The notes under the pieces: model-generated | Told to the model about the DNA's origin: nothing | The model's input: only the letters and a program-made list of their open reading frames with translations | Databases searched by the model: none | Translations under genes and position numbers: made by a program | NCBI GenBank assembly: GCA_018350325.1 | Contig: JAEVLN010000003.1 | Location: forward strand, 4,292,745-4,356,744 | Length of the DNA: 64,000 nucleotides | Reading direction: 5' to 3' | Origin: Globodera rostochiensis | Taxonomy: Eukaryota > Nematoda > Chromadorea > Rhabditida > Heteroderidae | In this document: positions 17,535-29,180 of the stretch, one piece after another | Layout: the number at the start of each line of letters is the position of its first letter | How positions within the stretch are numbered: the stretch's first letter is position 1

Positions 17535-19452
17535 ATGGACCCGGCTAAATCTCGCCGTTCGTCCAACACTGGTGGTGATCAGCAGACCAATGGTCAAAAA
17601 TTCCCGAATTTATTTTTTGTTCAATTTTCGACTTGCAGAGAATAAGTACAAACGCAGCGGCCAAATTGTGTTTCGGATGCCGAACTTTAAGCAATTTTCT
17701 AAAGGGAATGGGCCAAAGGAAGTACTCAGTGACGCGGTGGAGTACATCAACGGATTGCCATGGCGAATCGAAATCAATCATTCGGATGATTATATTCGCC
17801 TTTACCTGAAGTGCGATGGCGATGAAACCGGTGGGCGGCGACCTCAATTTGTGATAAATAAATGCCATAAATACTTTAGACATGGCCTGGACTTGTCGTG
17901 CGGCTTTCCGATGCTTCGTTATTTCTTGCAAGAAAAACGGTGAATGCCTTGGACCGACGGGGACTTTGGACAACTTTTACATTTACACAGCCAATAGTTG
18001 TAGTTGGGGCTATGAACACTTTGTTAAAATTGAGGTGAACAAAAAATGTTTTAACTTTTACAATTCGATTTATTTTATTTTAAAGGAATTGATGCACCCA
18101 AAGAATGGTTTATACGATGTGAAAGAGGACGCTGTGACGTTCAAAGCCGAAGTGGTCGCGGAAGAGCCTTACGGAATGCCGTAAATTTCTTTTGTTTTAT
18201 GTGTAAATGATCAACTCGGTGTAAAGATTGACGAATTTTGAAGGTTTTCACGGAAAATTAACTGAATTTGGACAGTTTTAGCGCATTTTTAGTCCATATT
18301 TTGGCACTTTTTGGGGCTTTTGGTCCATATTTAGAGGGTTTAAAGTCCAGATTTGACGTTTTTTATTCCATTAAATCTTAGTTAGTGGCTAAGCAATTAA
18401 AAGCTTTTTATTTGTTTAACTTTATTAAGCAAAAGTTAGAAACCTCACTTTTATGTAGTGGTATGCGCCCCAAAGAAGCTTTGTTCGTCAATGGCCAATT
18501 GGTGAACGTGAACAAATATGTGAGTTTAAATTAAATTTGAAATATCTTTAAATTGTATTATTTTAGAGTTTAAATTGGATTCTTTTAATTATATTTTTTA
18601 GAGTTTAAATTAAATTTGGAATATATTCTTTTAATTTTTTATTTATTTTAGAGTTTAAATTAAATTTGAAATATTCTTTTAATTGTATTATTTTAAATTT
18701 GGAATATTCTTTTATTGTATTAAATTGTATCATTTTAGCTTTTGGCTGCTTATTCAAATTTTTTCCGAACATTGTTTTTTGGAGAGAATGCGGAAGAAAA
18801 ACCAAAAGTTCAAATTGACGACGTTCCGAATGCCGTCGCTAATTTTGAACGACTCATTTCCACAATGGACCCGCTGAACGTGGAATTGGACGGTACAAAA
18901 TTATATTGTTATTTTATTTTGTTTAATTTTGTTATAAAATATAGCCCCTGAGGGGGGGGGGGGAATAGAACCCCCCAGGGCTTTATTTATATAAATTCGG
19001 TATGTAGAAAGGGATATGTGACAATCAATCGATCGATACTCAATTGTTTTGGGCTTAATTTCTACACAAAGTAATGTTAAATCAAACTTCCCAAATTAAA
19101 TATATTCAGATGAATGCATTGAAAACGTTTTGCTATTGGCGAATCGATTTTTGTTGTGCTCCGTTGAGAAGCGTTGCGTTGACTTTCTGTTGAAAAAGAG
19201 CAAAAAGTCGGCCATTTGCAAATTCCGATTGGCACACCAGTGCGGCATCATTGGCATGAAGGTCCAAAATGTAAAAATTAATTAATAAAATTAAATTTGG
19301 ATTTTCAGGATAAAATTTTGAACGATATGTCCAAAGAGGACTTTTCAATTTCTGGACTTTACACCGATAATCTTTATGAAATCAGAAAATTGGATGATGG
19401 AGAAATTGAGGAACTGCTAGAACGCCACAAAACACTGTTCGGCACCGAATGA
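17535..19452 (+). CDS. MATH-BTB domain protein, copy B (8 exons)
   Basis: Paralog of the gene at 3990-6166, a predicted cullin-3 substrate adaptor. Exons are 17535-17592, 17639-17830, 17880-18034, 18086-18180, 18459-18519, 18739-18892, 19110-19261 and 19309-19452; all phases close and splice sites are GT-AG. The MATH domain shows [45 protein letters not shown] and DAVTFKAEV. The BTB domain shows [28 protein letters not shown] and [20 protein letters not shown]; the tail ends [12 protein letters not shown]. Against copy A, the tail after the last intron is about 12 residues shorter. Intron 18893-19109 contains a G12 run facing CCCCCC that could form a hairpin. Cyst nematodes carry many such genes; substrates are unknown. 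Confidence 0.92.
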
Positions 19453-21028
19453 GGGCGAGAGAAATCCGATCAAATTATTTTGATTTATTTATTGAACTGA
19501 TCGATTTCTTTTGGCATTACATTTCTCATTACGATTTTTCGTTGTTTGAAAAATTTACAAAAATAATAAAATTCAAAAATACATAAAACGCAATAAATGG
19601 CGTGCGAAACTTTGGAGTCAGTTTGTAAGGATAGATGAAACCGGAAAAAAGTGAAGACGTTAATTTTTCTGAATTTTTATTATTTTTAACCAATACCTAT
19701 TAATTTAGGTGTAAGTTGTAGTAAGTTAGGCGAGAACTTAAATCTTAGATTTATTAGAGAATTTTTGATTTCAAATCAAAAGGAGTTAAGTTGTTTGCAG
19801 TGAAGTTTTGTATTTTATTTAGATAGATTTTGTCCTGAATGAAATATTTTTAACAATTACGATCAGGGCTGTATCGAAATTTCGATTTTTTTAATGATTT
19901 TAAAATATTTTTAAATTAAAAATGCGCACAAAAAAGAATTTTTGAAATAAATTCATCAGATCTTCTTGAATTTTTGCTATCATTTTCTTAACAAATATCA
20001 TTAAAATGTTCAAAATTTTTCTCGGCGCGAACTCCTCCACTCTTACGTAATTTTTAAAAAAAAATTTTCCTAAATTCCGAAGCAAAATGCTTAATTTTGC
20101 TAAAATTTGATGAAATTTCTTAACAAAATTGTCAAAAATAGTCTATTTGTTTTTTATTTTACTAGGTTTTTATCTGGGAGAGTAGTCTGAGTTTTTAATC
20201 CAATTAGTTTATTTTAATTTAAGAATATTTCATTTGCTTTGCTAAGAAAAGGTCTTCTGGTGAAGTGTCTATTATAATTTTATTATTTTTACTTTAAGTG
20301 TAAAAGGAGGTTCATTCACTCCCTATTAGTTTTTTATTTTATAAAAAGGAGAAAAAATTGTTTAAACTAAAATTTTAAAAAATGCCGTGTTTTTTGAAGT
20401 TTTTTGAGAATGGGAGGGTGCGTCCTTTCAAAACATTGGACTTTTTGATTTTTCTATTTACTATTTTTCAGCATTTTTTTGTTCAATTTCTTTAACAAGA
20501 TTCATTAAAATTTCCAAAAAAATTTCCGGCGGCGCCTATGGCACCGCCGACCCCCCCCCCCCCCCCATGTAAAGCAGAATTCAAAAAAACTACATCTTGA
20601 AAAATTAGAAAATCGCAAATTTTCGAAATTTTTTCGCAATTTTTCTTAACAAAGATATTAAAAATTAGTTTAAAAAAATTTCCCGACGGCCTATCAGCGC
20701 CGTCGGACCCACCTATACGAAATCCAAGGCTACATCCGGCTTCAGTCTAGGGTAAAACAAAATTTGACCCCAAAAATTGGTTTTGGAGAAAATTTTTTGA
20801 GTGTTCTTGTAATTCGCCAATTTTTTTTATGGCATTCTGACATTATTTTTAATTAAAAATCCAATCGTTACCATTTTTGTTGCCTCCCCCCCCCCTTCCC
20901 ACTCTATCGCTTATGCCGAATTTGCCCTCTATAAAATGCCAAAAATTAAATTCAAAATTTGATTCTTTACATTAATTTATGCATGTTTAATTTTAACAGG
21001 TTCTTTTCTCACATTAACTTCCACAACA
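19453..21028. other. Intergenic stretch with two GC-rich hairpin repeats
   Basis: No gene was found. Copies of the dispersed hairpin family lie at about 20490-20575 (followed by a C17 run) and 20640-20720; a partial copy is near 19985-20035. The rest is AT-rich. Confidence 0.6.
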
Positions 21029-21834
21029 ATGGCGACGTACATTTTGATGAATCCACGAAAAGAAGGCAAATTTGTGACGGAGCAACGCTGTTCGTGCCCA
21101 ACCTCGAAACTTTATGCCATCAAATTCAACAAGGTCAAGTCTTGCGACGCGTGCAAACATCGAATGTGATTTTTTTGCGTTTAGGTGAAATGCAAATTAA
21201 TGAGTCAGTCCACCAAAAATTGCGTGATTTTCTGTTATGCGTTGTTTGTGAGTTCTGTTGGGGAAAGGGAATAATTTTTTTTAATTTTTAATTTTAGTTT
21301 TTCTCCCTAACCTTCGCGCCTATTGCCGTTGTCGGCGTACTCCGCGGCTTTATTCTGACCAAATTCTTCATCATTAGCGCCCTCATCAGTTGTTCTTTTG
21401 CCATCATTTTGACGATACTCTTTATATTTATTTCTGGTAGCAAAATATGAAAATGTTTAACCAAAACACAAATTAGCCTATATTTTGATTGCAGAATTCA
21501 CGCACAATTCGCTGGAGGTGCTGTACAAATGTCGCTCATGTGGTCATCAAGTGCATGTCACTTACGAAGTCTTACGTAAGGCTTTCACTAAAAATGAACG
21601 ATTACGGGGTTTAGTTTTTATCACCATTTAGCCGAAGCTTGTAGTCGATTGGGTGGAGACAATTTCAGCGAATTTGGACATTACACCCGGACGTGCCAGA
21701 AGCCGGTGCCGCTCTCACTGAAAACCACGGCCTTCGAGGACATTGAACGTGCCTATCGCAACATGAGTCCACAGTACGACTGCTACCGCGACAGCGTGAC
21801 TTGGACGAGACAATTGATAAAACGCCTCCGTTGA
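21029..21834 (+). CDS. Small membrane protein of unknown function (5 exons, 196 aa)
   Basis: I do not recognise this protein. Exons are 21029-21133, 21185-21247, 21298-21436, 21495-21575 and 21632-21834, all with GT-AG introns of 50-58 nt and matching phases. The N-terminus MATYILMNPRKEGKFV is followed by a CSC pair. Then comes a hydrophobic region that can form two membrane spans (from CVIFCYALFFFSLTF to CSFAIILTILFIFIS). A short Cys-His motif YKCRSCGHQVHVTY follows, then a soluble tail ending WTRQLIKRLR. Retention of intron 1 would instead give a short form ending VKSCDACKHRM. The CxxC and CxxCxH groups suggest metal binding or disulfides. Codon-like composition and consistent splicing support a real gene. 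Confidence 0.75.
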
Positions 21835-24289
21835 GTCGATGTGAGGAAAAGCCTCATTTTGTCACATTTGTACATGTTTTCATCAATTTTAGCGAGCAAT
21901 GCACTCCAAGGGTGCCATGCCAATGCCATTATCGAATAGGATTTAAACGGATGCCCCATATATGTATGTATATAGAAATGTACATTTATTGATGTAATAC
22001 GATGACCGATGATCATATTAAATGTAAATCATACTGCCATAAATAAGAGATAAACTATATGTGTTTCCAAAAACTACAAATTTTACAAAACAAAAGGGTC
22101 CCCCCTATGGTTTTTTTCTCAAAAAAATTTTCGCCAGCTGAAGTATGGATTGTGTGGAAAAAGTGAAGGATTTTCGAATCGACAAAAAAGTCAATTTTAG
22201 GGGTGCATTTTTGAAAATTTTTAAAAAGTCAATTTTTAGGGGTGCATTTTTGAAAATTTTGAAAAAGTCGATTTTTAGGGGTATATTTTTCGTTTTTATT
22301 GCATTTTTGTTAAGGAATTTTTGAAAAATGGTAAAATATGGATAAAAATGCCGAAATATGCACATAAATCGCGAAATATGCAAAAATTGCAAAATATGCA
22401 CATGGAAATGCGTTTTAGAAGCTTCAAACCAAGTTGAAAACACGTTTTTCGTGCGTTTCAGACCGTTCCCAGTTCAGGAAAAAAAATGCATTTGCATACA
22501 TATAATTACAGGGAAAAACCCAACTCGTTCCCCTTTGCCCAACTTTTTTGAACTTTTTGTATTATAACTTTTTTTCTAGCGAACCAAATGAAATATTTTT
22601 GGTATCATTTGAAAGCAAACACTCAGTAGAAGCTATTAGCAAGCAAAAGCTAACCGATTGGTCAAGTGCCAAAAAAGTTATGGCCCGAAAAACTGAAATT
22701 TTTATTTTTTTGGCCAGAATGGCCACAACTTTTTTGGCACTTGACCAATCGGTTAGCTTTTGCTTGCTAATAGCTTCTACTGAGTGTTTACTTTCAAATG
22801 ATACCAAAAATATTTCATTTGGTTCGCTAGAAAAAAAGTTATAATACAAAAAGTTCAAAAAAATTGGGCAAAGGGGAACGAGTTGGGTTTCGTCCATAAT
22901 TACACACCCTACTAATAATTCAAAAATATCAATTTTTTGTAGTAAAAATTGCATATCAAAAGCAATTCAGTCAAAATTTTTTAAAATTTAAAAATTCGAA
23001 TTTATTGCATTTTTCTTAAAATTTTCGAAAAAAATGCGGAAATAGGCTCGAGCCTATTTTAGACGCGAAAACCCGAAATAGGCCATACTAAATTTAGATA
23101 TAGGTATTCAAGCAAATAAAATAGGTAGTCGACATCGGGGGTGGGTCGAAAGAGAAATTTTTTTATTTCGATTTTCGTAAGAAAACCGAAAGAAAAACCT
23201 CGAAATTATCGAAATCGAAACGAAAAAGACCCTTCGAAAGTGGAACAAAAATATCTCTTTTTTTTTAAATTTTTTTGCCCTTCATTAATTCGAATCATTA
23301 TTGAATTTCAAAAATTTATTAAAAACAATAATATTAAATTGGATCGAGGGCTTTTGGCGAATAAAAATTCTAATTTTCTTTAGAAAAATGGTTGAAATTT
23401 GCAAAAAAACCCGGTATTGACAGACTTGTTGAAAATTTTTGAATTTTTCAGTCCTTTTCAAGGAAAAAAATGAATTTTGGATCAATTTTAAAAAAATTTC
23501 TCGGCGGCGCCTATCGGCACCGCCGACCCCCCCCCCCCCCCCACCTTTTTGCCTTTTTAGTAAAATCGCACAATAACAAAAATTTCGCGAAGAAAGTATT
23601 AAAACAATTTCTTATTAATTTAAGATGATTTTTCGATTATGGGGGGGGGGGGGGAGGGGTCGGCGGTGCCGATAAGCGCCGCCGAGAAATTTTTTGAATC
23701 TTTGACTCAATTTATTAAGAGATTTGCAACCAAAATTTAAAATATACGGTAACTTTTTGTATCGAAATCGAAAGGTTTCGACCCACCCCTGGTCGACATA
23801 CATAGGACGGGGACCACTTTACAAATTAAACATAAATTATGATTTGTGCGAACATCACTATTAATTAATACTTTTCGAATTTGCAAAAATCACTAAATTG
23901 CTCCAAACCACTTATATAGGTTTTCGCTGCCTCAAAAAGAAAATCATTTAAGCCTTTAAATATTTAAATCGGTTATTAAAACCGGGTCAGAAAATTAAAT
24001 TTCCAAATATTGCATTAAATTACAAAAAGCAGTTTGTCTGACAAATAGGAACATAATTAGTAAATTTTGCCACAAAGACAAATTCAATGCTCGAAGCATT
24101 TTCAAAATGTATTTAGCTCTATTTACATTGGACGCCTTTACTAATTAATGTTTGAGGAATTTGAAATGTTCAATACTCTAAACCGGCTAACGAAATTTAT
24201 AAACAGCTCCAAAAAGGCTTCAATAATGAACAAAAGGCTTAATATATAAGCCAAAATTGGGCAAAATATCGCGCGACGTCGTCACCAAT
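21835..24289. other. Intergenic stretch with fold-back and GC-rich hairpin elements
   Basis: No gene was found. It holds tandem AAAAGTCAATTTTTAGGGG units (about 22190-22290), the fold-back element at 22511-22895, and two GC-rich hairpin copies in opposite orientation at about 23440-23545 (followed by C16) and 23640-23730 (preceded by G14). Confidence 0.7.
22511..22895. mobile_element. Fold-back MITE with 9-bp target-site duplication
   Basis: Almost the whole 385 bp is one hairpin: the left arm (about 22518-22686) returns as its reverse complement at about 22727-22889. The only unpaired part is a short AT-rich loop. The sequence ATAATTACA stands directly on each side (22502-22510 and 22896-22904). 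A 9-bp duplication with long inverted arms is typical of Mutator-like elements. It has no coding capacity. Confidence 0.9.
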
Positions 24290-25598
24290 TTACTTCTTCT
24301 CGAAAAGGCGTTGGAACAATTCACACAAAAAACGCGGGCAGGATGATGCCTCTGAAGATGCAAATCGCAGAAAAAATTGCTTAATTAATTTATAAATACT
24401 TTATGTTGAAAATTCCGCCTCACAAAACACCTTCAATTTGGTGAGCTGATAGGGCTCGACAAGAAAAAAGCGATCGATCAGCGGAATCTCCAAGCAATTG
24501 ATCAAATGCGTGTCACAACGCTCCTTCAGCCAATCCACCTGGAAGTAGTCAGCCAATTTGAGGAGGGAAAGCACATTTTGAGCTTAAAAGCGTTAGCGTA
24601 GTTTTGTTTGTCAGGAATTGAAAATGCTAAAGGTTAAGCAAAATTCTGACGATTCGGAAGTATTGGCGTATGAAGGCCTTTGATTGAAATAGCCTCCAGA
24701 AAGCCATTGAACTGCTCCATGTTTATGTCCAGGCCGTCCAAATTGAGTGACCGCTGCTGCTTCTCCTTCATCTCCACGCTGAGCATCCGGTGGACCACCG
24801 GCGAGACGGCCATCAGCCAATGGGCAGACACTGTCACCTGACGGTCGTCAATATGTACGGTCAGATCATCGTCCGGCGAGCTGAGCGGAGGGCACGGACT
24901 GAAAAGTTTTGTGAAACTATGAAAACGCCCCACTACTTTTGCCCGTGTTCATTCTTTTATTTTCGACCGGTGTTTCCTAATCCGACAATCCGTTGCATTT
25001 GCTTGCTCTACATTGCTCCTAACTTATTAAAAATTTATTTCTGAACGATTTGAGCCCCTTTTGCTGTTTGAGACGGGTGCTACGCTGCTTAATTACAACT
25101 CTAAAAGCCTTACTTTTCAATGTGTTCTCGTTTCTTGAGAATTCTGAGAACAATAGAACAATCATCATATGACCAGTCGTCCCCAGCGTCGACTTCAGCA
25201 CTTCCGCCCTTGTTGAGTGTGATTTTCTTAAAATGAAAAAAGTGTTAATCGAGCTTGTGGCCTTAACTTTTTCAATTTCATGCTTTCGAATACACCGAAT
25301 AATTTGTGCCAACGGTTGCTGCGCATTCTTCGATTCTGAAACGCTTCCGCCCACGTCCTTTATTTGCAATTTTTTGCGCGGATAGTCACCGCGAACTGTT
25401 TTAAACACGCTAAAAATAATGTGTTTAAATATTTTTAATTTGAAAAATGAATTACAGTTTATTAAATGACGTCCGGTCACAAAATGCCGAAGAAGCGTCC
25501 AAGATACGATTAGTGCCGTTGATATGGATATCAAATGTTATGTCCGTAATCGATTTTTCATCAACAATATCATATTCATCAAAGATGTTTTCCTCCAT
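24290..25598 (-). CDS. BTB-domain protein, divergent N-terminus (6 exons)
   Basis: Exons are 25456-25598, about 25258-25409, 25114 to about 25216, 24651-24898, about 24424-24582 and 24290 to about 24348; phases join. The N-terminal half (MEENIFDEYDIVDEKSITDI, VRGDYPRKKLQIKDVGGSV, GDDWSYDDCSIVLRILKKRE) is not recognised and may replace a MATH domain. The BTB domain starts near PPLSSPDDDLTVHIDDRQV, with the BTB core SAHWLMAVSPVVHRML and the helix NVLSLLKLADYFQVDWLKER. The 25217-25257 intron is 41 nt. The last intron seems to use a GC donor (FCE, then GCGGAA) to reach ASSCPRFLCELFQRLFEKK and a stop; a GT alternative in a different frame exists, so the C-terminus is uncertain. Probably another ubiquitin-ligase adaptor. 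Confidence 0.75.
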
Positions 25599-26125
25599 CG
25601 CTTATTGATTTGGCCACTGATAATGTGAAAATTGAATTGAATTTTTCTAAAAAATTGGCATAAAATTGCAAATGCCATGGAACTGATCAATTTGATTATA
25701 AAAGTGAACGGAACCTCCGCCCTAATAATCCTCATATCCTATCCGACCGTATTGTTTTTGTTGAAGACAATGAGATTATTTGTTATATTATTTCATAATA
25801 TTTGCATTGCCTATTTGTGTCATTCCCTCTCTTCGACTACCAATTGTTGTTTTGCTGCTCATTTTGTTTTTTCGCAATTGACCTGCTGTTTGACCACTCT
25901 GACGTTGTCCAATTGTGCCCCCAATTTTTGATGTTCGAATTCGATCAAAAAAGAGTTTTATTCGGAATATTCAACAAATAACCGCGGAAACAACCGTTTT
26001 CTTTTATTTTTCAAAAAAAAGGGGGGGGGGGGGGGTAATACTTTCCTGTTAGTGGACCCCACCCACGGGGGAGGAGAAGCATCGGCATAATTCCTAATCA
26101 AATTCCAGCTCTTTAATTCAAATTT

Positions 26126-27637
26126 ATGTCGAAAACGGCTAATTGGGTGGTCGGATGAAGCGTTTGCTGGGCACCGGCGATGGGGCGGACGTTCACTTTT
26201 TGGTTGGGGGGGGGGGGGGGAAGGAGACGAAAAGGAGGCGAGTCCACAAAATGAATTTACATATACTATATTTCACACCCAAAATTGGAATTTAAATTAA
26301 ATTATTTCTAAATAATAAACATGATTTAAGAAATAATCGTAAATATGTATTTTAGGGTCGTCGAGCATAATCTATTTCATTTTGAAATAATTCGAGCCCT
26401 GAGGCCGAATTTAGGGCATTTATTTAAAATTGAATTTAAGGTGATCTCATAAATCATTCCGCAACTTTCATATTATTTGTTTAGTTTAGAATAAATAAAT
26501 TCTAGAATAAACCCCCGGGAGTTAGGACGTTAATTTAGTCCTTTTTCGAGAATTTAGCTTCTGCCAGCACATAAAGCAATTCTGACGGCGGCCTCCGATG
26601 TGTTTGCGGCAATGTTCCGCTTTGACGCTGAAAACGCAAAGTCTGCTGCTGCCGGGACGGGTGCGCAAATTTTGTTTAAAAATTTTAAAAATATATTTTA
26701 GCCAAAGAAATTGATCCCGTGGTGATCACGGACGTGGAGATGGACGCGTTCAAGGCGATGTTAGCTTTCATTTATGCGGACGATAAGCGCGGACTGAACG
26801 GGGACAACGCGATCGCTTTGCTTTACGCCGGTCGTCTTCAATCCAAATTTAATAAAATTCCGAATTTAAGCCAAAAAATATGACGTGTCCGGATTGATCA
26901 AAGCGTGTGTCAATTTTCCGATAGGGAAGCTAAGCAATGTTTTCCTCGCGCTTGACCAGGCTCGCGTCTTTGGAGAAAAAGTGCGGCAAATTTCAACGAT
27001 TATCCTAAATAAACTTTTATTGTCTTTCTTAAACATCATTTAATTACCTAATTATAATTTTATTTTGGGACTTCTCTCACCGTTGTTTGGATTACATCGA
27101 TAAGAAGGCGGACTCTTTGATCCTCTCGGAAGCGTTTTTGCAAATGGACGAAAAATTGTTGTGTGAGATATTGGACCGTGACCAGTTGATGGTCCGCAAA
27201 GAAATTCAATTTGGAATGCCGTAATTTACAAAAAATTAATGATTAAATTGAAATGGTTTTAATCTTTTTTTATATTGTTATTTATTTGATTTTTTCTTTT
27301 TGTTAGGCTCTTCGCTGGGCGGACGAAAAATGCCGTCAAAATGGGGAAGCGCCTTCAACGGAGAATAGACGCGCAATGCTCGGCCCGGCACTCTCCAAAA
27401 TTCGTTTTCCGCTCATCCCTCTTGAGGATTTTTCTGAAATTATTGGTATCAATTTGGAATTGGATAATTTAGAATTTTAAAATGTCAATTCTCTTTGTAA
27501 TTTCTTTACTTTCGACTCCAAAATTCGATTGAACTTTTCTTTTGACAGTTCCGTCCGGAATGTTGACACTCAACCAAATGATGAGCGTGTATCTGTACCA
27601 TTCTCATTCGAACCGCGCTCTGCCCGAGCTTTACTAG
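26126..27637 (+). pseudogene. BTB/BACK-domain gene, decayed
   Basis: Matches a BTB-BACK gene type I associate with cyst nematodes. Pieces in order: MSKTANWVV and RMKRL-like start, GADVHFLVG, GDEKE, LLPAHKAILTAASDVFAAMF, AKEIDPVVITDVEMDAFKAM, YDVSGLIKACVNFPIGKL, FSHRCLDYIDKKADSLIL, MDEKLLCEILDRDQL, ALRWADEKCRQNGE, FPLIPLEDFSEII and [13 protein letters not shown]. Lesions: a 1-nt frameshift just before MKRLLG; a 15-nt G run inside the coding part where about four G are expected, which breaks frame; an acceptor reading TTTTGG instead of AG before DFSHRC; a 1-nt deletion before IWNA; and an early stop after LPELY. Intron 1 (26238-26557) has a GCGAGT donor. Assembly error in homopolymers could explain one or two of these, but hardly all. 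Confidence 0.8.
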
Positions 27638-29180
27638 CTGCAATTCCCAACTAAGCGACGCAGCGACCAAATCAAACGGCGACGGTAGACTAAATAAATA
27701 TTCGGGATGCGCGAGAGTCTCGACTTACGAAAAGTCTCGGGTTTTGAGGGGGTTTCTTATCGGTCTCGAGGTCGAGTCTCGGTAATTGAGGTCTCGAGCA
27801 TCTCTGGCAACACAACATTTAAACCGGTTTATAATTATGTACAGAAAATGGGCGCCAAAATAACAGAAATGTTAAAAATATTGAGTTTGTGACGAAACGA
27901 AACGAAAAATTATCGCACATTTCTGGTTGGAATCGATTAAATTCATTAAATCACTTTTTGGTAGCCAAACAACGAGAAATCAAGCACAAAATTTTGAACT
28001 ACTTAGGCGTTTTCAGCACCTAAGAAACCCTATTAAAGCGGTTTGTGTGATTTGAACTGTGGGACCTATGAGACAAATTTTCCCAATTTTCTTTAAAATG
28101 TTAAAGTTCCAAAGAATATAAAAAATCACCAGATCAGATAAAAATTGCTTAAAAATTAATATAGTTTTAAAGAAAAAGCCTCAAAAATTGCGGTTTCCTT
28201 TCGAAAATTCTTAAGCGCCTCAGCGAAGCCGTATCAACCAAATCCTTTGAATATAGTGACGATTTCGCAAACCGTCTCCGCACAAAAATGTTTAAGCGTT
28301 TACCCCGTGGTGCAACGGAGAAATAATTGGTGGGCAAAAGCCATTAACAATAAATAATTTTAATTTATCATTTAATTATTAAGGCCCCAATTGGAGCTGT
28401 GTTGGTTCGGCAACTCTGCGAATTGTTTCGCAAATAGAGGGAAAAAGGATTTCACTCAAACGATTAGCCGTCCCATTTTTTGGGCGTTTTCCTGTTTAAT
28501 GTCATTTGAAGTAAAATGATATAAATTAGGCTCGGATAGCTGATGCTTTAGCAACTTTTTGTGGTTTTTTGAAAGGTTTGGTGTTTTTGAAAATGATGCT
28601 TTTTGTGCTTTAACTTGGATATAAATAAATAAATTGAAGAAAAGGGCGCTGTGGGGGGAATAAATGTTTTGGCCAAAGCAAATGTTAATATGCTGTCGTG
28701 CATTTTTGGCAATTCCAGCACTTTGCTATGGCATTTTAATGATTTTAATGTCGGACGCCGATTTTATGGATTTATTTTTGGATTTGATTTTTGGTTTTTT
28801 TAATTCCGCCAGTGTAAGAAAAATGGGCGGCATTTCTGGCTCTGCTCCAACCAATTTGTCCAAAATTTCAGAAGTCCGGGATTCAGAATTGAGCGAAATG
28901 GAAGTCAGATTCGGGTTCTACGGCCCAGAAACCACTAGAAAAACTATTTGATTTTTTTAGAAAAATTTCGAGTATGGGATTCGTACTCCGAGTACTTCCC
29001 AGAATTGCATTTCGGGACCAAGGAAAGACGATACCAATCCTACCAACATATGATACAGCAATTTTATATTTGATCTACAAAATATATGGTTCTCTGATCA
29101 CTGGTCATATACTAAAAGATGGTCCGGTCATCAAAGCATTTTTACAAATTTATTTCTACATTAATCCAGCAATACTCCCA
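27638..29180. other. Intergenic stretch
   Basis: No convincing gene. Near 27705-27800 is another copy of the CTCGAGTCTCGGT-rich repeat seen at 3620-3725. A 95-codon ORF at 28664-28951 was rejected as chance. Confidence 0.5.

Noticed and set aside
22548..22954. ORFs on both strands with the same peptide (SFESKHSVEAISKQKL)
   Set aside because: Same peptide on both strands is the result of the fold-back MITE, not of a gene.
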